Below are positions 10,490 to 20,891 of a DNA stretch of 64,000 nt, piece by piece (the stretch's first letter is position 1; each line of letters opens with the position of its first letter). Origin of the DNA: Nephrocerus scutellatus (Eukaryota; Arthropoda; Insecta; Diptera; Pipunculidae); the NCBI GenBank assembly GCA_947095585.1, contig OX352762.1:50081540-50145539 (forward strand), given 5' to 3'. Below the pieces are notes generated by a model. That model did no database searches. It saw nothing but the letters and a program-made list of their open reading frames with translations, and was not told the DNA's origin. Both the position numbers and the translations under genes were made by a program.

Positions 10490-11035
10490 AATGCTTTTAT
10501 TGAAGCTATAGAATTTTAAAGGAACGATTACATAGAATACTATAAATAACCTTTAATATGCCATGCGGAAAATTATATTGCAATAATTTATGAATTAAAC
10601 CTGTTATCCAAACTGAATTAAATGCATTTTGCAGTTCTATTAAATAAGCTATTGTTGTTAATAATATGCCAGCATATTTCTGACACAAAATGACTAACAC
10701 CGTGAACCGAGGAACGAGGAAGAACCAAATTGATTTTCTGATAACTTATTTTGCTCTAACAAATTTTATTTTAATATTTAATAATTTTTTGTATTTTTTG
10801 CTTATATTAGGCATAAGGCAAATAGGTCGGTAGTTATTAATATCAGTGGGTTTTTTGCCCGGCTTTTTAACTGCTATTTTTTTAACTTCTTTCTACTTGT
10901 TGGGAAAGTAGCCGTTATTAAGTGCATTATTAAACAATATGCAATATTGCCTAAATAAAATTTTAGTCAAATTCTCCAGTACTTTATTGGGTGTACTATC
11001 ACCGCTGAACATTTATTATTTATGCTCCGAAATAA
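10490..11035 (-). pseudogene. Degenerate non-LTR RT fragment (Jockey/I-like)
   Basis: On the minus strand a decayed RT N-half can be read. NNYRPICLMP-like residues come from the 10790-10850 area. Downstream the frame 10700-10506 contains ELQNAFNSVWITGLIHKL, matching the RT pattern DLxxAFDSVWHxGLI, and then FPHGILKVIYSILCNRSF. The invariant Asp has become Glu and stops interrupt the tract. The lineage is uncertain. Confidence 0.6.
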
Positions 11036-11095
11036 AATTTGAGTATCCGAGAGATAAATGAATATATTAACTTTTTACTCCTTACTTTTAACTCA

Positions 11096-11166
11096 GTTGT
11101 CTCTGATACGCCATCGTGCGCGGATGTGCTGCGCATCGCCATTGCACAAAATAAACAAAAAAACAC
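11096..11166 (-). repeat. Scrap of the BEL LTR
   Basis: The segment with tacgcc, tcgtgcgcggatgtgctgcg and ttgcacaaaataaa matches the outer part of the BEL-type LTR seen near 54750-54810. It is fused to a CR1 3' end at 11167, so a BEL-CR1 contact exists here as well as in the 54-63 kb array, but with a different breakpoint. Confidence 0.65.
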
Positions 11167-11580
11167 AATAGATTCGCTTGAACACCGCAGGAACGTTTCT
11201 TGCTTGTCACTGTTTTATCGGCTCTTCTACCAGCGGTGCTCAAGAGAAATAGCCAGCTGCATGCCACCTCTCCTTGAATTCAACCGCAATACTCGTGGCG
11301 CTCTAAATGCTCATCAGTTTACCCTTAAGCCCATCTTCGAACGTACAGTTATATTCAGGGATTCGTTCTTCAGCCGTACAACACGTATGTGGAATGCTCT
11401 GCCAAGCTCTGTTTTCCCACCTCACTATGATCCACAGGCATTCAAAACACAAGCTCATAGACATCTCCTGTTTTCTCCTCCTTTTCCTTAACACCCACGC
11501 TGTGCCAAGCATATAGCCGAGCATTATAAGGGTGCGAACCCCTTGAAGCGTGCGCGAATTAAAAAAAAAAATTTAAAAAA
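11167..11580 (+). pseudogene. CR1-type element, 3'-end fragment
   Basis: The last ~108 codons of the ORF2 C-terminus are open to a stop at 11491 (SLEHRRNVSCLSLFYRLF ... RDSFFSRTTRMWNALPSS). The family 3' UTR follows, with cccacgctgtgccaagcat and gggtgcgaacccctt, and an A-rich tail. It is the 3' remnant of the subfamily present at 30, 46 and 55 kb. Confidence 0.85.
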
Positions 11581-11654
11581 GAAATTAGTGTACACGTGTA
11601 AGAAGTGAAACTTCTTCGGGTTACATATCATTGTATTTTTACGAACGCTACGAA

Positions 11655-11850
11655 CAAGGCAAAAATAGTCCTACATACCGAATTTCATAAAAATCGCTTG
11701 TGAAATGGCTTATTTCAGAAGGGCCAAGTCTTGTAGTCGCATCCTAGTCCTATATACAGAATTTCATAGAAATCGCTTGAGAAATGGCTTAGAGCTCGAA
11801 ATTCCAGTCCCTAATGACCGTATCCCAGAGTTTCCATAGGAACAAGTCTT
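11655..11850. repeat. ~105-bp direct repeat units, left part
   Basis: Units contain gaatttcatagaaatcgctt, gaaatggctta and cagtccctaatga. The same units continue at 13193-13390. The array was therefore split by the insertion between them. Confidence 0.65.
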
Positions 11851-12109
11851 CGGTAATGTCCTTATTGGACAGCGATCGTGCGTTCAAATATCAATAATCC
11901 TACTACGTGGCCTGTTTAGAACATAAACGCTATCGCTTGATGAGTGATAACGCTCGAACAAGTTTGTTTGATATCGCGTCTAGAGCATTTATCGAATATC
12001 GAAAATTGGTTTGATCGAACAAAGCGTTGCGTAGACGTTTGATCGCTTAAAATCAAGTAAGTTTGTTTTTCGACGCGCTATTGCGAAGTTATAATGATGA
12101 AATTTGAAG

Positions 12110-12880
12110 AAAAGTTAATAAATGAAGTGCAGTTGAACACAATTTTATGCGATAAACGCACCTGTGTATCTCCGATGGACAAAACTATTCAATTTTTGGA
12201 GTGGTAGGTCCCTGAGACCCAAGGGGTGCCCATTTAATTTTTTTTTAAATTAACCCGATTTTCTTAAAATTTTAAACACCTGTGCCTCTGATGGACAAAA
12301 CTTTTTGTAAAAAAATTTGCAGTGCCCATTGCCCATTTGGGTGCCCATATACATTTTTGTTTTAAAATAATCCGATTTTCTTCAAATTACACATATGTGT
12401 TTTCGATGGACAAAACTTTTTGTAAAATTGTTGGAGTGATCGGGCCTGAGGGAAAAAAATGTAATATGTATTTACTGAAAATTCGAGCCCCGCCCGTAAT
12501 AAAAAAATCGTGTTTTTTTTTATAATTCGCGCACGCAAAAGGGTGTTCGCACCCTTATTATATTCGGCAATATGCTTGGCACAGCGTGGGCGTTAAGGAA
12601 AAGGAGAAGAAGAGAGGAGATGTCTATGAGCTTGTGTCTTGAATGTCTGTGGATCATAGTGATGTGGAAAGACAGAGCTTGGCAGAGCATGTTGTGAACA
12701 CACCTTAACTTTTTGTAAAAATTTTGGAGTGATCGGGCCCTTAGCCCCCTGAGGAAAAAAAATTAATATATCTACATTTACTGAAAATTCCGGCCCGTAA
12801 AAGAATGTCGTGTTGTCAACACACCTCCATTTTTCTTAAAAATTTTGGAGTGATCTGCCCTCGGGCTTCTAATTTTGCAA
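12110..12880 (+). repeat. 120-bp-type monomers nested in the TIR element
   Basis: Several diverged units carry cccgattttctt, ctccgatggacaaaac, tttttgtaaa and ttggagtg. They match the internal repeat of the Helentron-like family. The series is interrupted at 12526-12695 by a CR1 3' end. Confidence 0.65.
12526..12695 (-). pseudogene. CR1-type 3' end, severely 5'-truncated
   Basis: About 170 bp matching the 3' UTR and last codons of the plus-strand CR1 copies (ttcgcacccttat, gcttggcacagcgtgggcg), with the A/T-rich tail at 12510-12530. It is a typical short dead-on-arrival insertion. Confidence 0.75.
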
Positions 12881-13192
12881 CTTTGTGTATCTTTGTGTAT
12901 CTCCGATGTACCGATGTATCACATGTACTGAATTAGTGATGGTTGGATGGTTTCGCATTTCGATTTTAAGTCTACGCATCGCGTTGTTCGGACAAACCGA
13001 TTTTCGATGTTCGATAAATGCTCGAGATGCGATGTCAAACAAACTTGCTAGAGCGTTCTCACTCATCGAGCGAGCGATCGCGTTTATGTTCTAAACAGGC
13101 CACGTAGTATGATTATTGATGTTTGATATTTTTTCGCGATTATCGCTCATCGCCAAAACGCACTATCGCTGTCCAACTACGACATTACCTCA

Positions 13193-13390
13193 GAGTCGCA
13201 TTTTATAGTCCTATATACTGAATTTCATAGAAATCGCTGGAGAAATGGCTTAGTTCCCGAAATTCCAGTCCCTAATGAACATTCCCACAATTTCAATAGG
13301 AATAAGTCTTATAGTCACATCCTAGTCACATACCGAATTTCATAGAAATCGCTTTAGAAAGGGCTTAGTTCCCAAAATTCATAAACGCAA
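13193..13390. repeat. ~105-bp direct repeat units, right part
   Basis: This continues the units at 11655-11850 and includes the join cttatagtcacatcc used as the approximate empty site for the TIR element. Confidence 0.6.
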
Positions 13391-14080
13391 CAAAAAATCG
13401 TAACGCAAAATCGCAACACAAAATCGTTACATAAATTTATTTTTGATACCGTACTAAATTTCCTCACTTACAAAAATCAGCTCTATAATTCTCATTGATA
13501 TCTATAATTGTTTTGTATACATTGCATTAATACTCTACCCTGTCTCTATAAATTGTCCAACATTCTTAATAATGTCAGCATTTCGTGTTGATTTAACTTA
13601 ATTTTTTTTATGAAATCTTTTCAGAATAATAATATCTGTTTATTTAGTTATTATAAAGTTATTATCATCGTCTTTTTCTAAAACACTTATGTGTGTTCTT
13701 GGGAGTTTTCGTGGATTTTTATATGTGATATTTTAGAACTACATTATTTTCGAAATAACTTGTTTAGCGTCAGAAACATGTTCCCATCCGAAGCATCCAT
13801 GTTTTCGTTTCGATTTTTAAGTTCTGATTTACTTTTTTTATACTTATTTCAGAGATGTTGTTATTGTTACGCCTTTTGAGATTTTTTATGTCACTAAGTA
13901 TACTACTTTATAATAATACTATGCCTTTATTCTGGCCATCAGTTTCTCCATAAACTCCATACACTAGGTAAAGCTACCTTTGAAATTTTTTCCATTTAGT
14001 TTTTTTTTAATTATAATAAAAACTTTTTCTTCTATTAAATTTTTTTTTTGGTTTAGTAGGTTAATGGTCAATTTTTTTTT
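13391..14080. other. A/T-rich stretch without recognisable content
   Basis: Short runs such as aaaatcgtaacg repeat near 13395-13430, then low-complexity A/T DNA follows. The 62-codon frame at 13691 has no domain and ordinary A/T composition, so it is not annotated. Confidence 0.5.
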
Positions 14081-14280
14081 TTTTTTTTATAATGTACACA
14101 CGCTAAAGGGGTTTGCACCCTTATAATGCTTAGCACAGCGTGGGCGTTAGGAAATTAGGGAGAGGAAAGGATGAGATGTCTATGCACACGTGTCTTAAAC
14201 GACTGCAGATCATATATATGCGGGAACACAGAATCAGGCAATTCATTCCACATAACTATCGTGCGGCTAATCGTGGTTTA
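14081..14280 (-). pseudogene. CR1-type 3' end, 5'-truncated (subfamily of the 1.8-kb copy)
   Basis: Nearly identical to 1818-2010, including atgtacacacgctaaagg, gcacccttataatgcttagc and gcgtgggcg, with a T-run (poly-A on the minus strand) at 14075-14090. About 190 bp are preserved. Confidence 0.8.
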
Positions 14281-14299
14281 ATTTAAACACCGACCAGTA

Positions 14300-14785
14300 C
14301 GGACGCGTTTTTCTTCCGCTCCGCAAAATTAATTATCAAATCAAATTCCCTTACGCAGAAATATAAGCTGGGCTCACCGAGTAAAATAATTTCTCAAAAA
14401 CAATAATTTACGATTACAATAACTTTGATATCTGTTTACTTGCAATATTCGGTCATCGCTGTTACTTCGGATTGAATTAAGTGTCAACTCGCAATATTCG
14501 GTCATCGCCCTAGAACAAATTCCGAGTAGAACAACTTCTCAAAAACAATAATTATACGAATACATTAACCTTGATATCTTTTTACTTACAATATTCGGTC
14601 TACGCCGTTATTTCGTATTGAATTAATGCCAACTTGCAATATTCGGTCATTGCCCTAAGTTTAATGCAAATTACTGATACTTGTCAAATTGCAATTCTCG
14701 GTCATCGCCGTTATTTCGTGTGCCTCATAACGCTTTCGTGACCTACTTTTTTGTTACCGTCCTTCCCCCATAATTCAGCTTAACA
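14300..14785 (+). promoter_or_regulatory. 5' tandem monomers upstream of a non-LTR element
   Basis: caatattcggtcatcgc-type motifs occur near 14442, 14493, 14590, 14637 and 14691. They form about two and a half units of ~146 bp that alternate gttatttcg-type and ccctaa-type halves. They end directly before the ORF1 ATG at 14786. The position suggests an internal promoter built from monomers, as known for some non-LTR elements. Promoter activity is inferred. Confidence 0.55.
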
Positions 14786-16515
14786 ATGTCGCAGCTCTGC
14801 GGATATTCGAATTGTGCGGTTAAAGATACCAACGCGGAATTAATCCAGTGCAATGGTCCTTGTTTTAAATCTTTCCACCCCATTTGTGTTGGTCTAAGCA
14901 AACGTGCTATTGTTTACGTTAAAGATCTCACAACTAACTTTTTGTTTTTCTGTGACGAGTGTAATAACATTTCCCTATCCCATTTAATGCGTGCTATTAA
15001 GTGTATTAATGACTCCATTGCGTCTTTAATGTCGGATAACAACCTGCACTATAAGAAACTACTCTGCTAGCTATCTAAGATCGATGAGTTTAATAAAAGC
15101 TTCGATGAGTTCAGTAACACTACAGACCATTCAACAAAATAGACAAGCTACTCGCAAATATTGTCGATGCGTTAAATATCCCCCCTAGTGACTCCGTGAA
15201 TCCAAATCTATCTATCTATCGCTTAAAAAAGACTTAATATCTGCCCTTGACTCGCGTATCCTCTTAATTAACGAGTCTTTCAAATTTTACGTTCAGTCCC
15301 AATTATCAACATTCAATAACTCGTTAAAATCCCTTCGTTTCGATCTGAAAACGCATCTCCAAAACCCCAGTGTTGATCAACGCCTACCCGATTTAGCACG
15401 TAAGATCGACGACCTAGGAGATGAAGTCGCTGCATCCCGATTCATGAGGAGGATGAAAATTACATAAAACAAAATTGACGACATTCCTCAGACGCAATCC
15501 TGTTCTGGCTATAACACCTCCATCCTCACTGAGATGTTAGAAACTGCGTGCACCATACCATCAGAACCGCATTCATCTTCTTCAGCATCAATCATGCCAC
15601 CACACATCAGTCTTTCCCTCGAAACCGTAACTCACACACCAGCTGCTCTGCGATCTATTGCTCCACAACCAAAGCGCAACCCCTACCCAGAATTTTATGT
15701 CTCGGTACGACATGGACAATCAACGGATTAACAATCTTAGTAAAGTAGACAAAGGCAAATCCGAAGAATACATAGATTTTATCGTCAACGGCTCTCCTCG
15801 TCAAGCTGATACCACCTGGATTGCACAATTCTTTTATAGGAAGTTCAACATCATCATCAAAGACTGTAAGATAACCTCCCCATCCAACTCCAAAAATTCC
15901 AGCTCCTTCAGCCTCAAAATTCCTAAAGTCACCTGAATAAGATGAGGGTGAGAAGATTGATCCCGGAAGCTGACAACGTTAGTAGTAATTTTAGCACGAA
16001 GCCCAAGCATAAATTTAATTCTAATTCTTATCAATCCCTTCTTCAACATAAGCCTAGTCCTAACACTTCACACTCCCATTTGCAACCTACACTAAACCCT
16101 AATTGGAGCTTTAATAGGTTAATCTTCCCCAACTTTACCCCTCTCCTTCGACCACCTTCCCCATTCCGAATAACATTTACTAATGTATCCATTAAACACC
16201 TCTCTACCTTCCAAGCCTATTCTTCAACGTAATCGCGTCTCATTCAATCTGACGCCCGTCCCTGCTCCTCCCTCTTCTACCAAAATCCCTCCTTCTATTA
16301 GACCATCCTACTCGAATTTCAAATACTCCCATACTCTTAATCCTACTCCACCCTCTTTCTCTTCTTCTTATTTAACCTATCCTAGCACTTCTGCCCTTTC
16401 CACATCCATGTATACTAGCAGTAACTCTACCGTCTTCGCTCAAACATATTTGGCCAAATTGCCACCTAATGCATCTTCCCCAACTTTCGATCCACTGCTT
16501 CCTCCCACCGTTTAA
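14786..16515 (+). pseudogene. ORF1 of a CR1/Jockey-like element with PHD-like zinc finger
   Basis: The first frame (14786-15070) encodes a PHD-like Cys/His finger: CGYSNC, IQCNGPCFKSFHPIC, then FFCDEC. PHD-like fingers occur in ORF1 of CR1-group elements. After the stop at 15068, coding-like text continues in changing frames. A Ser/Pro-rich linker comes from about 15534. Next is a segment (15720-15936) with KGKSEEYIDFIVNG and WIAQFFYRKFNI that ends in a Ser-rich run. A long C-rich, Pro/Ser/Thr-rich tail reaches 16515. At least three frame changes show decay. A host PHD gene is unlikely because the RT of the same element follows. Confidence 0.7.
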
Positions 16516-16699
16516 CTCACATCAAAACTAAGGGACCCTACGTCAATGATCAATGACCTCGACTGCCGCTACATTATGTCTAGGCTTCTTGATCACCGGC
16601 TTTTCGAAAATGTCCGTCTTTATCTTGCCTATTTATCTGTCAAGCCCGATTCCGTCTGCATAAACGGCAAGACAAAGACGAATGTTATAGTTTTAATTC

Positions 16700-18559
16700 A
16701 AAAATAGGGTATAATAAAGAATTACGCACTCTTCGCAATGCCAGAAACAAATTATGGAAAACTTACCTGTTATCCAGATCTGATTCAGATTTTTCTTTCT
16801 ACCAACAAGCTTACTTCCGCTATTCCACCCTCTCTCTCTATCTCGAATACCTCAAAAGAATGCAACATAGCCTTATCACCGATCCTAGTTTCTACCAATT
16901 TATTAACGTCAAAAGAAAGTCCGATGGCTTCCCGTCCACTCTAAAACTAATCAAAACTTCATCTGAGGACCCTAAAGTAATAGCCAACCTCTTTGCCACC
17001 TTTTTCAGCCAATCATTTAGTGACCACCCTAACGAACTGGCACATGACTATTTTAACTACCTGAATCATGGCCCTCAAACTTGTCTCTGTCGACACAAGG
17101 ACTGATATAGTGCGCGAAAAGATTAATCGTCTCAAGGATGACTTTTCCCCCGGTCCCGATGGTCTGCCATATTCTTAAAAAAATGTCTAGACGATATTAT
17201 TTTGACTCTCACTCTCCCAAGCCGTTTTCCCATAATGGAAGGACTTCTTTATTTTCCCTATTCATAAAAACATTCCTTAAACTCTTTTCAATCCCCAAAC
17301 TCTTCGAAAGCATTGTCTACGACTCCCTGTACTTTCACTACAAATCGATATTTTCTCCACAACAGCACGGTTTCTTAAAGGGGAGGTTCACTACGACTAA
17401 CCTCACCGAATTTGTCTCTAAAACTCTTCAAGCCTTAGAGGATAGTAAGGAAGTGGTTGTCATCACTACCGACTTCAGCAAGGCTTTTGATAAAATATGT
17501 CACCAAACCATTTACCTTAAACTTAAAGCCCTCGGATTTCCACCACTTTTAATTTCATGGCTGAAATCGTACCTTGAGAAGCGCCAGTACATGGTTCTCT
17601 TCAGATTCTCAATCTCAGACCCCATTACCGCCACATCAGGTGTTCCTCAAGGAAGTCATCTCCGTCCATTGATCTTTGTCCTAACAATAAATGATGTTGG
17701 TCACATCATTAAAGACTCAGATCTGTCCAGTTATGCGGATGATATGAAAATAATCAAGGTAATATCTACCCCCAACGATTCTCTATTACTTCAAAACGGC
17801 CTTAATTCATTCTACACCTGGTGTGACAAAAACTTCTTAGAACTTAATGTTGGTAAATGTCAATCCATTACGTTCTCCCGCAAACGACTTTCTCCACCCC
17901 TCAGAACCTATTACTTTCGGAACGATCCAGTTCCTTCAGTCTCTTCTATATGCGATCTGGGTATTATCTGTGACAGGGAGCTCAACTTCCGTTCCCATAT
18001 CGATCATATTATACAAAAGGCAAATTCTTCTCTCGGTTTCATAAAGCGATGGTCCAAAGAATTTTCTAGCCCTTACGTTACTAAATCCCTTTACATAACC
18101 TTTGTCAGACCACAGCTTGAATACGCCAGCCAAGTCTAGTCTCCATTTCACGACACCTACTCCCTTAGAATTAAAGCCGTGCAGCGCAGGTTTATCCGTT
18201 TTACGTTACGCGGTCTCCCATGGGCCGACAACTATATCCTACCACCCTATGAAAATAGGCTAAAATTGAGCAGGTTGCAAACCCTTGTAAAACGTCGCGA
18301 AGTTGCCGACATACTCTTCATACACCAATTATTAACTGGAACAATCGAGTCTCCCGCACTATTAGAAATGATTTCCCTTCAGACTTACCCACATAGCCTT
18401 AAATTTGTTCCACTCTTTTGTCTCCCTCACCACCGCACCAACTACGGCTATTTTGAACCAATGTCCAGAATGCTGCGTCTGGCCAACAAGGCACAGAACA
18501 CCTTAGATTCCCATTCAAGTATATCCTCCATTAGAAATTCTCTCTACACCTTCCCTTGA
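16700..18559 (+). pseudogene. ORF2 reverse transcriptase of the CR1/Jockey-like element
   Basis: Linker residues LRTLRNARNKLW and FYQQAYFRYSTL start near 16714. Next comes PGPDGLPYS in a third frame (about 17110-17180). The main RT frame (17138-18139) holds QQHGFLKGR, TDFSKAFDK, SGVPQGSHL, the catalytic YADD (SSYADDMKI) and DLGIICDRELNFRSHI. A TAG at 18137, probably a mutated Trp codon, splits off the C-terminus, which continues in frame to 18559. No apurinic-endonuclease domain lies between ORF1 and the linker, so that domain has been deleted. The element is near full length but dead. Confidence 0.85.
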
Positions 18560-18737
18560 TATTTCTCCCCTTCAAGTTAAGTATTATTATTAAGTAGTAT
18601 TAAAGAAAAAATATAAAAGTTCAGTGTCAGCCGTTTAAAAAATAAAAATAAAAAAAAACAATAGATTAAGTTAAGTTAAGCTTGTTAAGCTTGTATTAAG
18701 CAAATAAAGAAATTAATAAATAAAATAAATAAATAAT
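18560..18737 (+). repeat. 3' UTR and AATA-rich tail of the CR1/Jockey-like element
   Basis: The ORF2 stop is followed by ctccccttcaagttaagtat and an A-rich tail ending in repeated aaat units near 18715-18735. The same 3' end recurs at 23820-23985. Confidence 0.75.
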
Positions 18738-18939
18738 TACAAAGTAAATCGCTTCATAATCACTATCATAGGGTATTGCCTTAATGTTTCTATAACAATT
18801 GGCTTGAAGTTAAAATCTTGAATCCATTATAGATATATCCAAAAATGAAATAGTCCTCGATAAGACTATTTAGGACATATACCTTTGATTTCCAACAGCG
18901 TTATACAAATTAATGTGTTTAGCATTAAGACCGCCATTC
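18738..18939. repeat. Non-coding repeat joining CR1 3' end to RNase H block
   Basis: It contains atcgcttcataatcactatc and tagtcctcgataagactatt and is duplicated at 23985-24180. No gene is visible. Here it is joined directly to the RNase H fragment; in the second copy about 300 bp more lie between. Confidence 0.6.
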
Positions 18940-19330
18940 CGCTTCGATGGCAGTGTTTTCCCATTCTTTAACTTTGTTTTTGACATAGCTTTTTGAACAG
19001 GCAAATCTGGGCTCGGGCCAGTGAAGGCTTCTTCTGCTGCTTCTCTTGCACAAAGATCTGCTGCCTCATTTCCTGATATTCATGAGTGTCCGGGAGACAA
19101 CCTTAGAGTGATTTTGTTGGTTTTGGCCAGTTCTCTTAAGTGGCAGAAGCAGCTACACGTTGTTTTAGAATAAAGGACTGGCATTTTTAGCGCTAGCAGT
19201 GCTGCTTGACTGTCTGAGATCACATATATCTCGGTTCTTCTGTACCGGCTTTTGATACATTCAGGAGCGCAGGCTTCTATTGCTATGGTGTCCGCCAGAA
19301 ATACTGTTACTGATAATAATAAGAAAGTGT
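18940..19330 (-). pseudogene. RNase H domain fragment of a non-LTR element, copy 1
   Basis: Minus-strand translation gives ISDSQAALLALKMPVL, CHLRELAKTNKITL, and then PGHS followed by a TGA where the other copies have Gly, before ISGNEAADLC. These are the third and fourth acidic positions of RNase HI (SDSQAAL and GNEAAD). Such domains occur at the C-terminus of I-, R1- and LOA-type ORF2. The upstream RT is not adjacent. Confidence 0.75.
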
Positions 19331-20038
19331 AGTAATCATGAAAATTTTCGAACTCGGGATTTTTGCAGTTTTACCCATTTCCTTACCCCTGAGTCAGAAG
19401 AAGCGAAAAAAAATCTCTGTCTATGAGTCTGTCTGTCTGTGTCCACTCCACAGCCCAGACAGCTGAATTTATGTGGATGAAAATCCTTATTTAACCTTTT
19501 AACATAAACTTGGAGGTCCCAGTTGATTATGGCGGATCTCAGCCGACCGGAAAATGTAGTTTACTGGGGCTGTTTTTCGAGTATTTGCAAATATCTGAAA
19601 AAGTATATCACTTAAGAGAAATCTATCTGTTAAGTCCAAAAGAAATTTAAAGAAAAAAAAATTAAGAAAAAAAATTTACGGATTTACCGTCCGTAAAATA
19701 AAGTTGTGTTGTGTTGTGGTCACACCTCAATTTTTTTATTAATATAGTTTTTAAATATTATGTTATACCTACAACTGAGCTTAGTTTCCATAAAAAAGAC
19801 AATATCATGCTTTTATTTGGAATAAAAATGGATTAGGTATGTCCTTTTATCTTAAGTGTTAAATGAATTTGTGTTAACTTCCATACATTTTAATTTACTT
19901 AACATAAAATTATTTCAATTTCTGTTCATGTTCCAGAGCAGTTGGTAATATCAATAATAAAATCGATTCGTTTTATTTGCTCTTTTAAGACCCTTTCGAG
20001 TTTTTTTTTTAAATTAGAGAAAATTGCCTTAATATAAT
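19330..20038. repeat. Duplicated block D with a short hairpin and endonuclease-like scrap
   Basis: This block recurs at 24780-25440, inverted at about 35590-37150 and again at about 37990-39590. It contains the hairpin TTTACGGA/TCCGTAAA (19675-19697), a gtctgtctgtctgtg-like run near 19430 and, on the minus strand near 19790-19900, a degenerate frame. In the 25-kb copy that frame reads HDIVFFMETKL, an APE-endonuclease-like motif. No intact gene is present. Confidence 0.6.
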
Positions 20039-20462
20039 TTTTTCACACGCCCATAGACGAAAGTGACTGTTTCGTACGCAATAAACTAGCCTCGAAAGTA
20101 GCCCATAACAACAATATGTCTTATGATATAAACGTCTTTTGTTATTTACTACAATCTCAACGAACACATTGCGCATGAGCAAGAATTCTCTTATGTTTGT
20201 CGTTTGTGATTTCTGCTTCTCTCTCGATTTAGCAGAAAAACCGGTTTGGACTCGTGAAAAATTCATTTCTTTGTTATTTACTGCAGTCACAGCGAACACA
20301 CATTCTCACATTTCTGCTTCTCTCTCTCGATTTAGCAAAAAAAAACCGGTTTGGACGCGTGAAAAATAGCGTATATGACTTGCAGAAAAGTGATCATCGT
20401 GCTCGTTAGATTGCCGTCAAGCTTCGACCTCGCACTCCACTTTCCTTGCTCGTTCTGTAATA
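20039..20462. repeat. Block E: direct ~130-bp duplication around accggtttgga
   Basis: Two units each carry tttgttatttact, cgaacaca, tctgcttctctc, cgatttagca, accggtttgga and cgtgaaaaat. The whole ~420 bp is missing between taatataattttt and aatttcttctaat in the paralogous stretch at 25440-25455, so it is a discrete insertion or deletion. It recurs inverted at about 35130-35590 and at about 39590-39990. It could be an LTR or a non-autonomous element; ends were not defined. Confidence 0.55.
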
Positions 20463-20889
20463 TACTATTAATTTCTTCTAATAAAATATTATTACCACTT
20501 AGCCGTTAGCCATATATAATACTTACACGCATACGGAGCGAACATAGCGTTCAGAAATTCATTTCAAAATTAATTTTCATATACAGAAACCATTGCAAAC
20601 TACGAAAATAAACAACGAAGAAATATGTCATCTGCACTTGCATTGGTATATGGTATTGTTGTTGCTTTTCACCCTGCGTCGTTTGTTTGTTTTTTTTTGT
20701 CAATTGACTTTAGATAATGTACATTGTTGTTGTAATTAAAATTTTGTTATTGAAGACGAATGTGTGATAATAATTGCAATTACAGAATTAGCTAATGAAT
20801 AAAAGACAAAGAAAATATTTTGACAAAACAGTATACATAAATAAATTTACTACAATATATAACGACGGTTTATATATATATACATATAC
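20463..20889. repeat. Block F, A/T-rich repeat left of the LTR copies
   Basis: It contains gcatacggagcgaacatagc, cctgcgtcgtttgtttg and atgtacattgttgttgt and ends in a TA-rich run. Copies lie at 25445-25876 and, split by the rosa element, at 39998-40050 plus 41354-41729. No coding potential. Confidence 0.65.
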
Positions 20890-20891
20890 AT

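Larger units (their letters stand above)
11851..13192. mobile_element. TIR element with ~200-bp inverted ends and nested repeats
   Basis: The left end (about 11851-12060) and the reverse complement of the right end (about 12945-13192) match over about 200 bp with indels. Both begin ggtaatgtc, then tggacagcgat, and share acgtggcctgtttagaacat and gagcatttatcga. The flanks aagtctt and agtcgcat are joined as cttatagtcacat in the neighbouring repeat unit near 13300, which gives an approximate empty site. No transposase is present. The interior is filled by 120-bp-type monomers and a CR1 3' end. It is a non-autonomous DNA element; the superfamily is unknown. Confidence 0.65.

Noticed and set aside
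13691..13879. 62-codon frame MCSWEFSWIFIC in A/T-rich DNA
   Set aside because: Phe/Leu-rich text from A/T-rich sequence with no domain, promoter or homologous copy in the window.
14786..15070. Host PHD-finger gene
   Set aside because: The frame is followed by ORF1-like linker and a non-LTR RT and preceded by element-type tandem monomers, so it is TE ORF1.
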